Positions 1-7,991 of a stretch of 50,980 nucleotides of DNA are shown one piece after another (position 1 is the stretch's first letter; every line of letters starts with the position of its first letter). The position numbers and the translations under genes are program-made. The notes beneath the pieces are model-generated. The model saw only the letters and a program-made list of their open reading frames with translations, made no database searches and was not told the DNA's origin. The DNA comes from Bacteroidaceae bacterium (GTDB taxonomy: Bacteria > Bacteroidota > Bacteroidia > Bacteroidales > Bacteroidaceae). The stretch spans positions 1 through 50,980 of the forward strand of contig CAADWS010000053.1 in the NCBI GenBank assembly GCA_900752815.1, read 5' to 3'.

Positions 1-123
1 GAGGACCGACCGCTTTCCTGGCTTTGTTCCGGCTTTGTTTTTCGGAATGGGGGTGTTGCCCCCAGCTTCGCCGGAATTGCCTTTCTTGCGTCTGCTTCCG
101 GCAGCAGCCGCCAGTGTAGTCCT

Positions 124-159
124 GTTCCCCCTGTGACAGGGGAACTTTTCGCTTTTTGC
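124..159 (+). terminator. Terminator-like hairpin at the left edge
   Basis: GTTCCCCCTG (124-133) pairs with CAGGGGAAC (137-145) around a TGA loop, with one bulged C, and a T-rich tail follows (TTTTCGCTTTTTG). It would suit the end of a plus-strand gene lying left of the window. That is inferred from structure only. Confidence 0.4.
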
Positions 160-440
160 CTTTGCGGGTATTTTCCCAACCTTTCCCATCCTTTTCTCAT
201 CCCTCACCTCACGGAAACCTCTTTATGCTTTTTCCTTTCATGAAGGCGCAGACGTTGGCTGCGGGAGGACCGGCTGCCGCCAGGGAGGCGCGTGTATTGC
301 GACGAGTGGAGGTAGTGTATCCGTGTGGTGAGACGAGTGGATAGCGCCCTGTGCGGCAACGCCTCATGCCCGGTTCGGCAGTCTGACGGATGCCCAGGTG
401 AAGTGTCGGTGTCTTAGACACGGCAGTAGTCACATCAGAA

Positions 441-592
441 AAAACGGTCGATACTTTGGAAAAGACTCTCAGTACTTCAGAAAATTCTCTCAGTACTTTA
501 GGTAAAACGATCAGTACTTTAGAAAAAACAGTTGGTACTTTAGAAAAATCTGTCCTTACTTTAGAAAAAACGGAAGTACCAAGTGTTTTTCC
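441..592 (+). repeat. 21-bp tandem repeat cluster A (six direct units plus one inverted)
   Basis: The pentamer TACTT recurs at 452, 473, 494, 515, 536 and 557, exactly 21 bp apart each time, within units close to CAGTACTTTAGAAAAAACAG. The cluster ends with an inverted unit (AAGTACCAAGTGTTTTT, 574-590) that can pair with the direct units and finishes in a T-run. It is the longest of six related clusters in the window. The minus strand reads as an uninterrupted heptapeptide repeat of the FSKVLTV type. No gene can be assigned immediately upstream. Confidence 0.9.
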
Positions 593-1737
593 GTAATGCG
601 ATTCCGCTGCCGGCACGATGTGAGGAGGGGACGGGCCGGAGGCTATCGGGTGTTTTATGTGCTTTATTGGCGGCAGGGGGACATGAGGACGTGGATTTCT
701 CCGTATTGCTGGCCGTCAGGACCAGCGGAAGGGAGCTTCTGCCGATGGCGAGACCCGCTCTCTATGTGTCGGAGGGTTCCGGGAGGGCGCAAACGACCGA
801 ATTTTCTGGCCCTCTCCTTGGGCTTGCCGCGAGGGAGTTTCTTCCGGCCCTAGGCGGTGCCCCTTTGTCCCGGCTTCTGTTGAATTGTTTTCAATCAAAT
901 TTTTTCCTCATTGGCGTGTCTCTTGATTTACGACCGCTGTTTGTGTCCAAACTCTACCACTTTTCCCAGCGGTTTGTCCTGCCTGTAGCCATGCAGACCG
1001 GATATATGCCGCCGTATATGGCTAGCAAAGGTCATACACCGTATATCCGTCCGTTTGCAATGCCCACGGGAAATGCGCGTGTCGAGCTTTGAATGTTTCA
1101 CCGCCTTATGCGTCTTTTCGAATATGCCGCCGGGAGCAGTAGTTATGAAGCCAGTCTTTCCTGCGCTGCCAGTTGTAGCCCTGTTGGCGGCTTTGGCCGG
1201 CGCAATGGCGATGCGCAAGGCGCCTTGCTCACCTGCGGATAGCCGCTTGGCGGTAAGTAGTCCGTGGTCACTTCATTACTTCCAATCCGTCAATGGATTT
1301 TGTCATTGCCAAATGACTTGGAGAGTAGCAATAACTGATGGGGAACGAGTTTGTTGTATGCAGTTTATAGCCAGTCGGGCATCGGGTATAGGAAGTGTAG
1401 TTGTAATCCTTGAAGAGTTAAGAGAGGTTAAAATTAACGGGGGGGGTAAAAAACATCCGAATGTATTATTTTTGTAAAGTTCCTTTCAAATTTTAGCGCA
1501 AGTTCCCTTAATGAAATGGAAAAAGGAATCTGTCGCAGATGGGGTTGTACCTTTTTCTTTGACGGTTCCGTCGCGGGGCGGATAATGTCTTTTCCGAGGG
1601 GTGATACAATTGTTGTTGTCGCGATGATCATATGAAAGCTCTTTTGAGGGGTGTTTCCGGTTGCGTGGATGCACGTTTTTCTTTTCTGTTCTCTGACATA
1701 CCTGCATTTATAAGGAGAGGTGTTTGCATAAAAAGCG

Positions 1738-2691
1738 GTGCGTATGAAAAATAATGTTTCAATCAGTTGGTGGCTTGGCATCATCAGTTTTCTGACACGG
1801 CGTACAGGCGTCAGGAGTGTATGGGTTCTGTCTTTTGCTGCTTGCTTTTCAACAGTGTCGGCGGCCCCTATAGACAGTTGCCGTATTTGTGTTCTTTATA
1901 AATATTATATTGCCACAAAAAATCGTGAGCATAAGAATGTTACGGACTCCGTGTTAAGCATATTGGAGGTAGGAGACAGTGTTACCAAGTATGGGGACCT
2001 CACCTGATATACTTATGCAAAAAGAAATGTTCCCCAGGCGATGAAGAGTATAATGGTTGATATGTTCAATCCCAATATCAACGCGTATACATTTGTGTTT
2101 CTTCAGTATCACAGGCATGCAGTCATGAGAATCCGGGAATTTTTGCATCCTGCATATTTTGTTTATGAAGGGCCGGTACCTGCAGAATCGAGTCTGGAGC
2201 CCGGTACGATGACGGTGATGGGTTATAAATGCCGGGAAGCCCGTCTTCTGTATGGAGGAAGAGAGTGGGTGGCATGGTATGCGCCGGATTTGCCTGTCAG
2301 CAGTGGTCCTTGGAAACTATGCGGCCTTCCGGGCTTGATTCTGAAGGCCGAGGATCTTACGCAAACGCACCGTTTTGAAGCTTATTCTTTGTTCAGGATT
2401 CAACAGCAGACTATCGCTGACGAGCATAATGCTTCCGACAAAGTGGCAGGAAGGAACGAGTTCATTGCTCACCGTAACAAAATAAAACTGGATGAACGTT
2501 ACATGACGCAGCCTTATTTTCATGACCAGGTCAACGCCCAATTTGTTTTGCGTCCTCAGGAATTTTATGAAAAGCATGGTCCTCATCTGACCATAAATGG
2601 TGTGGCCTACCCGACAAGATACTCGAAAGACGGAGAAAACGGGTTGATGCGTTATATGTTTAATTACTTCCAGCCGCTTGAACTGAAATGA
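1738..2691 (+). pseudogene. GLPGLI family protein, interrupted by an in-frame TGA
   Basis: The frame opens at 1738 (or ATG 1744) with a hydrophobic N-terminus and runs into TGA at 2005-2007. It then continues in the same frame to 2691, with internal ATG codons such as 2041. The second half carries the family signature GPWKLCGLPGLI and the conserved ending NYFQPLEL. The intact paralogue at 5485-6384 aligns across the break: LEVGDSV-KYGDL lies just before it and LHP-(A/S)-(Y/F)-F after it. So this is one gene with one nonsense codon, not two genes. GLPGLI proteins (TIGR01200/PF09697) are secreted or envelope Bacteroidetes proteins of unknown function. The end overlaps the next start by 4 bp (ATGA), so the downstream gene may be translationally coupled. 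An annotation pipeline may call only 2041-2691. Confidence 0.8.
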
Positions 2692-5300
2692 GCAACCACG
2701 ATAAACGAATTTTTCTCACATTACTTTCTCTCCTGTTCTGCATACACGTGATTCTTGCCCAAAGCGTGTTAAGCGGAAAAGTAGTGACTCAGGACCAAAA
2801 GGCTCTGTCCGGTGTCATTGTAAATGTGTATGATGGCGAAGTCTGTGTGGCTTTCGGAAGCAGCAAGTCTGACGGAAGTTACAAGTTGAGTATTCCCCTT
2901 CCTCATGCCAGGCGTTCACTCATTGTCAGTTTCAGAAAGTTGAATTATAAAAAGCAGACTTATGATTTACCAACAGGAACCACGTCGTTGTCCACGATAA
3001 TGATACCGGGTGACGAGGCCTTGCGCGAAGTGATAGTGAAGGCTCCGCCCGTAATTCAAAAAGGTGACACCTTGCGCTTCCTTATGGGGCAGTTCAAGGC
3101 GGGCACGGATGTCAGTCTGGAGGACGGATTAAAACGAATCCCGGGAATATCCGTGAGTGAAGATGGCGCCATCAGTTATATGGGGCGCGACATCAGCCAG
3201 TTCTATATTGAGGGGCTGGATTTGTTGGGCGGCCGCTATAATCTGGCCACACGCAATATTCCCGTCGAGAAAGTGACCGGGGTGGAAGTCCTGCGCCATC
3301 ACCAGCACAACAAGGTGGACAAAAATGAATTGACCCATGATGTCGCGCTCAACATCCGGCTGTCGGACAAAGCCAAAATCAAGCCGTTTGGCACGTACGA
3401 GGCAAAGGCCGGCGTGGAAGATGAAACACATCCGCTTTATGGATTAAGCGGAACGGCGATGTTGTTTCGCAAGAAATTCCAGTTGCTCACGACGCTGAAA
3501 CTTTCCAATGAAGGAAGGTTGGGTTCCGATGAGTCTGTAAGCCATTTCGGTGCCATATCATGGAATTCCGGCGCGGAGCAGGTACTTCCATTACTCTCGG
3601 GCAGCCAGCCTCCCTTTTCGGAATACCGTTACAAGGACAAGCAAAACGAATTGCTCAGTATAAATGCCCTGCAGCGGCTGAGCGAGGACAACCAACTGAA
3701 GGTAAATGCCAATTATACCCATGAAAGGACAGAGTATGGTTATACGGTCGGTTCTCGCTACCCGATGGGAGAAATACTCTTTGAAACGCAGGAGCAGTTG
3801 GATTTCGCACAGAAGAGGCACAAGGCTACGGTGGACATCGAATTCCGTTCCAACAAGGACCTGCGGCTGATTGAGAATGCCTTTTCCCTGTATGGGCATT
3901 TTGCAGATGCGGAGGGCGACGTGACGGCCGGCGGTGACGAGTATCGGCAAGTACAAGCGCAGGATGCGGTGGGGCTGCGTAACGCTTTCTCTATGGTCCG
4001 CAAAAGGAAAAACTGGAAATGGCGCTTGAAGAGTGACTTGCAATATTCGGAATCGCCAGAAGGAACGTTGGACATCCGCATGGGAGATGAAGCGCTTGCA
4101 CTCCAGTATGCGAAAAGCCGTATGTTTAAGTCGCGCGAGTGGTTCTATACCGGCTACGAGGTATTGCCCGGTCTGACTCTTGCCCTTCCTGTTACCTTTA
4201 TGCTGAATGCGGGTTCCCTGCAAACGGATTTGCTTCGTGTGCCCACACCGGCGGGGAATGCTCTTGCCGGCTTCGATATGCAATTGAACGCGGCGCCAAG
4301 CATCGATTTCCAAACGGCGGACCGCCGGTTTCGAGTCGGAGCGGACGTCCCCTTGAAGTTTCTGCTGAATGATTATGAGAACCGTCTGGCCAACCGTCGG
4401 ATGAACTTCAACCGTTACTTTACGGATGCCAGCCTCTTCTTTCACTTTATCCTCAATTCGAAATCCAGTTTTGACGGGCGTACGGATTGGTGGCACAGCT
4501 ACGGAGATTATTTCTCGCTCTTAGGAAATCCGGTCCAGACCGATTATCGCACACAGCAAATGCGTTCCGGCACCTATGGGGCCAGCCGCACCAGTCGTTC
4601 AAGGCTGGCTTATGAATGGCAGTCCCCGCTGTCGTTCTGGTTTCTCAACGCCAGTGTCAGCTATACGCGTAATTTCAGCAACATGATGCAGGGACAGGAC
4701 CTGAACGGGGGCGATTTGTCGCTTACGGAGCAGCAGATGGAGAATACGGGTGACCATGTTTATGTGGATGCCAAGGTTTCAAAATATCTTCTGGCGGCTA
4801 AAACGAACATCGTTGTCGGAGGACATTATACATGGTCGGGTTCGCAGATGCTTTCATCCGGCCAGCGGACAACTGTTTATGGCAACGGATATGGCGCTTA
4901 TTGGGAAGTGCGCACGAATCCCCTCATGCAGCTGGAAGCGTTCTATCGTGCAGAAGGCGCGGCCACGCGGCAAATCCTGCCGGAGCGGCGCAGCGACTAT
5001 ATGAATTACAATCAGCGCTTCTATCTGACTTATAGTCCGGTAGGCGCATTGAATTTCCGTGCGGGCGGGGAATGGCGGTGCACCACATTGACCGACGGAA
5101 ACCATAAGAAGGCCTTGTTCCTTGATGCTCGTGCGGAATACAAGATGACCCGAAAGAAAATCCGCTTGCGTTTGGAAATGAACAATCTGCTGAATAAGAA
5201 GAATTACAGTTATACGGTGTATGGCGGATTGAATACCTATCATTATGATTATCGGTTGCGAGGCAGGGAATTCCTGCTGTCGTTTATATGTATGCCTTAG
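2688..5300 (+). CDS. TonB-dependent-receptor-like outer-membrane protein with carboxypeptidase-regulatory-like domain
   Basis: This 870-residue protein has a signal peptide ending near residue 24 (HVILAQ). A CarboxypepD_reg-like beta-sandwich follows (about 25-110, SGKVVTQDQKALSGVIVNVY), then a plug-like domain (about 115-230, with LEDGLKRIPGISVSEDGAIS and FYIEGLDLLGGRYNLA). The rest is a long beta-strand-rich region expected to form an outer-membrane barrel. It is not a SusC: there is no SusD partner, and it sits between two GLPGLI genes, a pairing typical of Bacteroidetes GLPGLI loci. Its start overlaps the stop of the upstream gene (ATGA). The C-terminus (LLSFICMP) lacks the usual terminal aromatic residue. 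Substrate and partner are unknown; it may assist export or assembly of the GLPGLI proteins or import a small ligand, both inference. Confidence 0.85.
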   Translation: MSNHDKRIFLTLLSLLFCIHVILAQSVLSGKVVTQDQKALSGVIVNVYDGEVCVAFGSSKSDGSYKLSIPLPHARRSLIVSFRKLNYKKQTYDLPTGTTSLSTIMIPGDEALREVIVKAPPVIQKGDTLRFLMGQFKAGTDVSLEDGLKRIPGISVSEDGAISYMGRDISQFYIEGLDLLGGRYNLATRNIPVEKVTGVEVLRHHQHNKVDKNELTHDVALNIRLSDKAKIKPFGTYEAKAGVEDETHPLYGLSGTAMLFRKKFQLLTTLKLSNEGRLGSDESVSHFGAISWNSGAEQVLPLLSGSQPPFSEYRYKDKQNELLSINALQRLSEDNQLKVNANYTHERTEYGYTVGSRYPMGEILFETQEQLDFAQKRHKATVDIEFRSNKDLRLIENAFSLYGHFADAEGDVTAGGDEYRQVQAQDAVGLRNAFSMVRKRKNWKWRLKSDLQYSESPEGTLDIRMGDEALALQYAKSRMFKSREWFYTGYEVLPGLTLALPVTFMLNAGSLQTDLLRVPTPAGNALAGFDMQLNAAPSIDFQTADRRFRVGADVPLKFLLNDYENRLANRRMNFNRYFTDASLFFHFILNSKSSFDGRTDWWHSYGDYFSLLGNPVQTDYRTQQMRSGTYGASRTSRSRLAYEWQSPLSFWFLNASVSYTRNFSNMMQGQDLNGGDLSLTEQQMENTGDHVYVDAKVSKYLLAAKTNIVVGGHYTWSGSQMLSSGQRTTVYGNGYGAYWEVRTNPLMQLEAFYRAEGAATRQILPERRSDYMNYNQRFYLTYSPVGALNFRAGGEWRCTTLTDGNHKKALFLDARAEYKMTRKKIRLRLEMNNLLNKKNYSYTVYGGLNTYHYDYRLRGREFLLSFICMP

Positions 5301-5484
5301 GGCATATAAGTTCGCTCCACTGCGTCCCGAAGAAAATGCAACGGTGCAGCGGAACCAATCCGGCTTTCCGCCCGCTGACGAAGAGGTGAAGCTGGCGTCG
5401 GATGGAGGGTTTCCAGTCTGAATTGATTGGGGAGCCGGGAGTGTATCGAAAGAAAAAATGTCAAATTCCTAAAGTTGAACTGCA

Positions 5485-6384
5485 ATGAACAAGTACAAAT
5501 TCGTCTGTTTCGTTTCATTATGGCTTGTCGTCAGCCTGTTCTGCAATGCCCGGCAAGGCGAGGTGGGAAGCACTTATTTTTGCTGCCTCTATACGCATTA
5601 TACACAAACCACGGACAGGAATCACGAGGCTGTGGTCGATTCCTTTTTCAGTATTCTTGAGGTGGGCGACAGCGTCTGCAAATACGGAGACCTTTCGACT
5701 TATGTTTCTCAAAAGAAATTTCTGCCCCGTGAGATGGAGTGGCTCGCAAAGGAGGATTGCCGCAGGGATGAACATTTATGGGTTTTGCAGAATTATCCGG
5801 ACAGGGGGATGCTCACTGTTGAGGAAGCCCTGCATCCTTCCTTCTTCTCTTATGAAGAGTCGGTGGATTCGTTGCGATGGACGATTCTTCCCGGCGACTC
5901 TGTGATTCTGAACTACCAATGCCGCTATGCCCAAGTGGAGTATGGCGGAAGGGAGTGGCGGGTCGCCTATACGGATGAAATCCCCATCTCTGCCGGCCCA
6001 TGGAAACTGGTGGGCCTTCCGGGCCTGGTATTATTCGCTCAGGATAAAACCGGAACACATACTTTTCTTGTCCAATCCATCTTTAACGTAGAAAACCAAA
6101 TCATCTCGGAATCAAACAATAGTGACTACAAGATACAGGACACCCAGCGGAGCCTGTTTATCAAGACAAGGAACAGAATCAAGTGCGACCCGCAATGGAT
6201 GCGTTTACCCTGGTATAATGACAAGTCCAACGTGAAAATGGCGATTTTAAGTGCGGAATCCAGAAAAAGGCTGGGCATCGCTCCCTTCATTTCGGTGAAC
6301 GGAATAAAATATCCGTGCCGGGAGAGAAGCGATGGAGTGTTGGAATATGTCCATAATTATTATCAGCCGTTGGAATGGTACTGA
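5485..6384 (+). CDS. GLPGLI family protein
   Basis: This 299-residue intact paralogue of the broken gene at 1738-2691 has an N-terminal hydrophobic signal (about 1-24, VCFVSLWLVVSLFCNA). The central signature is GPWKLVGLPGLVLFAQD and the end is NYYQPLEWY. Such proteins are known only as a Bacteroidetes family (TIGR01200) with no proven activity; one Porphyromonas member gave the Pfam name Porph_ging. It lies 184 bp after the outer-membrane receptor-like gene, with no terminator seen between them, so it is probably the third gene of the same operon. The two GLPGLI genes flank the receptor gene, which suggests duplication. The 21-bp repeat hairpin starting at 6417 probably ends the transcript. 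Confidence 0.85.
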   Translation: MNKYKFVCFVSLWLVVSLFCNARQGEVGSTYFCCLYTHYTQTTDRNHEAVVDSFFSILEVGDSVCKYGDLSTYVSQKKFLPREMEWLAKEDCRRDEHLWVLQNYPDRGMLTVEEALHPSFFSYEESVDSLRWTILPGDSVILNYQCRYAQVEYGGREWRVAYTDEIPISAGPWKLVGLPGLVLFAQDKTGTHTFLVQSIFNVENQIISESNNSDYKIQDTQRSLFIKTRNRIKCDPQWMRLPWYNDKSNVKMAILSAESRKRLGIAPFISVNGIKYPCRERSDGVLEYVHNYYQPLEWY

Positions 6385-6416
6385 GTGCCGTGCCTGACTT
6401 TTCGTGGTCGTTTCCT

Positions 6417-6498
6417 CTCAGTACTTTCGGAGAAACAGTCAGTACTTTAGAAAAAACAGTTGGTAGTTTAGGATTTTCTAAAGTACTGACTGTTTTTT
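6417..6498 (+). repeat. 21-bp repeat cluster B with perfect 22-bp inverted repeat
   Basis: Direct units have TACTT at 6422 and 6443 and TAGTT at 6464, each 21 bp apart. The inverted unit follows at 6474-6498. Bases 6433-6454 are perfectly complementary to 6474-6495 with a 19-nt loop, and the right arm ends in TTTTTT (6493-6498). As RNA this is a textbook-strength intrinsic terminator, 33 bp past the stop of the GLPGLI gene. The left flank (AGTACTTTCGG) is a slightly diverged unit. Confidence 0.92.
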
Positions 6499-6740
6499 CG
6501 GCCGGTGGTGCGGTCGTGAGGAGGTTGTGACGGCAGGATTCGGAAAGGGAATTCGGGGAGCTCTTCCGGTGCATGGCCGAGGTGGAAGGGGATGAAATGG
6601 AGGAGGTGCCCCTGCCGATTCTGGTGTAGGCAAGAAGGTGCGCGTTACGGCGCTGATGCGAAAGCCGGTGTGTGCCGTTGGAGGATGAAATGGGTGCCGG
6701 CAGTGCGTGTGGGTAGACTGGACTTTCGGGAGGGGAGGGT

Positions 6741-6790
6741 ATGAAAAAAAGGATGTTGCCGCGGCATCATGAGTCGGGCAACATCCTTTT
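6741..6790 (-). terminator. Intrinsic terminator of the metal-efflux operon
   Basis: Read on the minus strand, AAAAGGATGTTGCC (right arm, 6777-6790) pairs with GGCAACATCCTTTT (left arm, 6747-6760), and a run of seven T follows (6744-6750). It lies 29 bp beyond the stop of the TolC-like gene, as expected for the end of the operon. Confidence 0.85.
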
Positions 6791-6818
6791 GGCTATATTG
6801 CGCAAGCGGGGGAAGGCG

Positions 6819-7991
6819 TCAGCGGAAAATGCTCCAAAGCTCCGACACCGCCATTTCGCTGTCGCGTTCGGCTTCCAGCACCTGGGTGTGCGCGTCATAA
6901 TAGAAGTCGACTTCGTTCAGGTATTCAATCAGAGAGATTTGTCCTGCTTCCAACGATTTGTCGAGAATGCTGATGTCTTCGTTGGCGGTCAGTTCTTTTC
7001 TGAACTTGGCGGCGATTTCCAGCAATTGGCAGGCCACATTATACCGGCGGTCGAGGTCGGACCTGATTTGCAGTTCGGTGTCGGCCTGTTCCATCTCGGC
7101 CAGGGTCAGCGATGCGCGTTGCTGCCGCACTTTGTTGCGCGTGTTGCTCCACACGGGTATGCTCATGCCTATGTTCAGGCTGTTGGTGCGCTCTATTTTG
7201 GAGAATTCTCCTTCATATCCCAGCGAAAGTGAAGGCATGGCTTCGCTTTTGCTCAGTTGCAGCTGCTGCTGTTCGCGCTGTATGTGTGTGCGGGCCAGGG
7301 CCAGTTGCGGGGAAATGCTTTCGGCGCGTTCCATGAGGTTGGCCAGTGGGGGCAGTTGTGTCTGCCCGTAGCGTGCGGTGGTGCACTGAATTGGGCGGTT
7401 GCCGTTCAGCCGCTTCAGTTCGCCGAGGGTATTGTCCCGTTGTGCTCTGACGTTCATCAGATTGGCGATGGTGGCTGTGTGGTTCAGCCGCACCTTGTTG
7501 ACCTCAAGCTGGTTGGCGTCGCCAGTCTTGAATTTCTTTTCGTAGAGTTGGCGCAGGGTGTTGGCCCGCTCTTCCCGGTAGCCCATTTCCTCGCAGAGTG
7601 CGTTCTGATAGATGAGCTGGACGATGAGCTGGTCCGCTTCGCTCAGCAGAGCCTGGCGTTCCAGCTGGTAGTTCAGTTCGGCTATTTCGTCACTTTTGCT
7701 GGTGACTTTCTTCCGGAGCCCCGAGAGTGTTCCCCAGTCGAGTTCCTGCTCTACGCTGTACGTCTGCTTGTTGGCCCACGATTGTGAAAATCCGATTTTC
7801 GGGTCGGGCAGGGCGTTCCCCACCTTGTTTCCCTGCTTTTCAGCCACGGCCTTCTGGCGCAGAGCCGCCAGAGTCGTGTTGTTCTTTTCTATTTCCGACA
7901 GCAGGTTGTCCCGTTCGTTGCCGGCGGGTTGTGCATGCAGGGGGAGTGCAGCCAACAGGCAGTATAGAATGAGGTGTCTTTTCGTTTTCAT
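6819..7991 (-). CDS. TolC family outer-membrane efflux channel (CusC/CzcC-like)
   Basis: This 390-residue protein has a signal peptide (about 1-20, LLAALPLHAQ). Two long helical repeats of the outer membrane efflux protein family (PF02321) follow, visible as paired heptad-rich segments around residues 70-190 and 220-385. It would form the outer-membrane exit duct for the RND pump encoded just upstream. Its ATG overlaps the stop of the pump gene by 4 bp, so the two are translationally coupled. The order adaptor, pump, channel in one transcript is typical of Bacteroidales heavy-metal efflux operons. At 390 residues it is shorter than E. coli TolC or CusC (about 430-490), as is common in this phylum. 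Assignment to the family is firm; the metal is not known from sequence. Confidence 0.88.
   Translation of the reverse strand: MKTKRHLILYCLLAALPLHAQPAGNERDNLLSEIEKNNTTLAALRQKAVAEKQGNKVGNALPDPKIGFSQSWANKQTYSVEQELDWGTLSGLRKKVTSKSDEIAELNYQLERQALLSEADQLIVQLIYQNALCEEMGYREERANTLRQLYEKKFKTGDANQLEVNKVRLNHTATIANLMNVRAQRDNTLGELKRLNGNRPIQCTTARYGQTQLPPLANLMERAESISPQLALARTHIQREQQQLQLSKSEAMPSLSLGYEGEFSKIERTNSLNIGMSIPVWSNTRNKVRQQRASLTLAEMEQADTELQIRSDLDRRYNVACQLLEIAAKFRKELTANEDISILDKSLEAGQISLIEYLNEVDFYYDAHTQVLEAERDSEMAVSELWSIFR

Larger units (their letters stand above)
1..1737. other. Long stretch without a convincing gene
   Basis: No open frame here has a recognisable domain, and the available frames are rich in Arg, Pro, Ser and Cys, as expected of non-coding GC-rich DNA. 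A plus-strand frame from 1145 begins like a hydrophobic signal sequence (MKPVFPALPVVALLAALAG), but what follows looks random, so I do not call it. The stretch holds a terminator-like hairpin near 124 and the longest 21-bp repeat cluster (441-592). A possible promoter -7 box (TATTTTTG) lies at 1467-1474. It may be the remains of deleted genes. Confidence 0.5.
6385..6818. other. Convergent intergenic region
   Basis: This lies between the plus-strand GLPGLI operon and the minus-strand efflux operon. It contains repeat cluster B (6417-6498) and the minus-strand terminator at 6741-6790. The purine-rich middle (about 6500-6740) has no gene-like frame and no other signal that I can see. Confidence 0.7.

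Noticed and set aside
441..592. CRISPR array
   Set aside because: The units follow each other directly without unique spacers, and there are no cas genes in the window.
209..616. Minus-strand protein made of FSKVLTV-type heptapeptides
   Set aside because: The pattern comes from the 21-bp repeat unit; both ends lie in non-coding DNA and related copies keep no common start or stop. It is kept as a finding but not called as a gene.
583..1092. 169-codon plus-strand frame
   Set aside because: Composition is random-looking, it starts inside the repeat cluster and no motif is visible.
1055..1477. 140-codon plus-strand frame with an internal signal-like segment
   Set aside because: Only the stretch from 1145 is hydrophobic; the remainder has odd Cys/Arg/Ser composition and no family resemblance.
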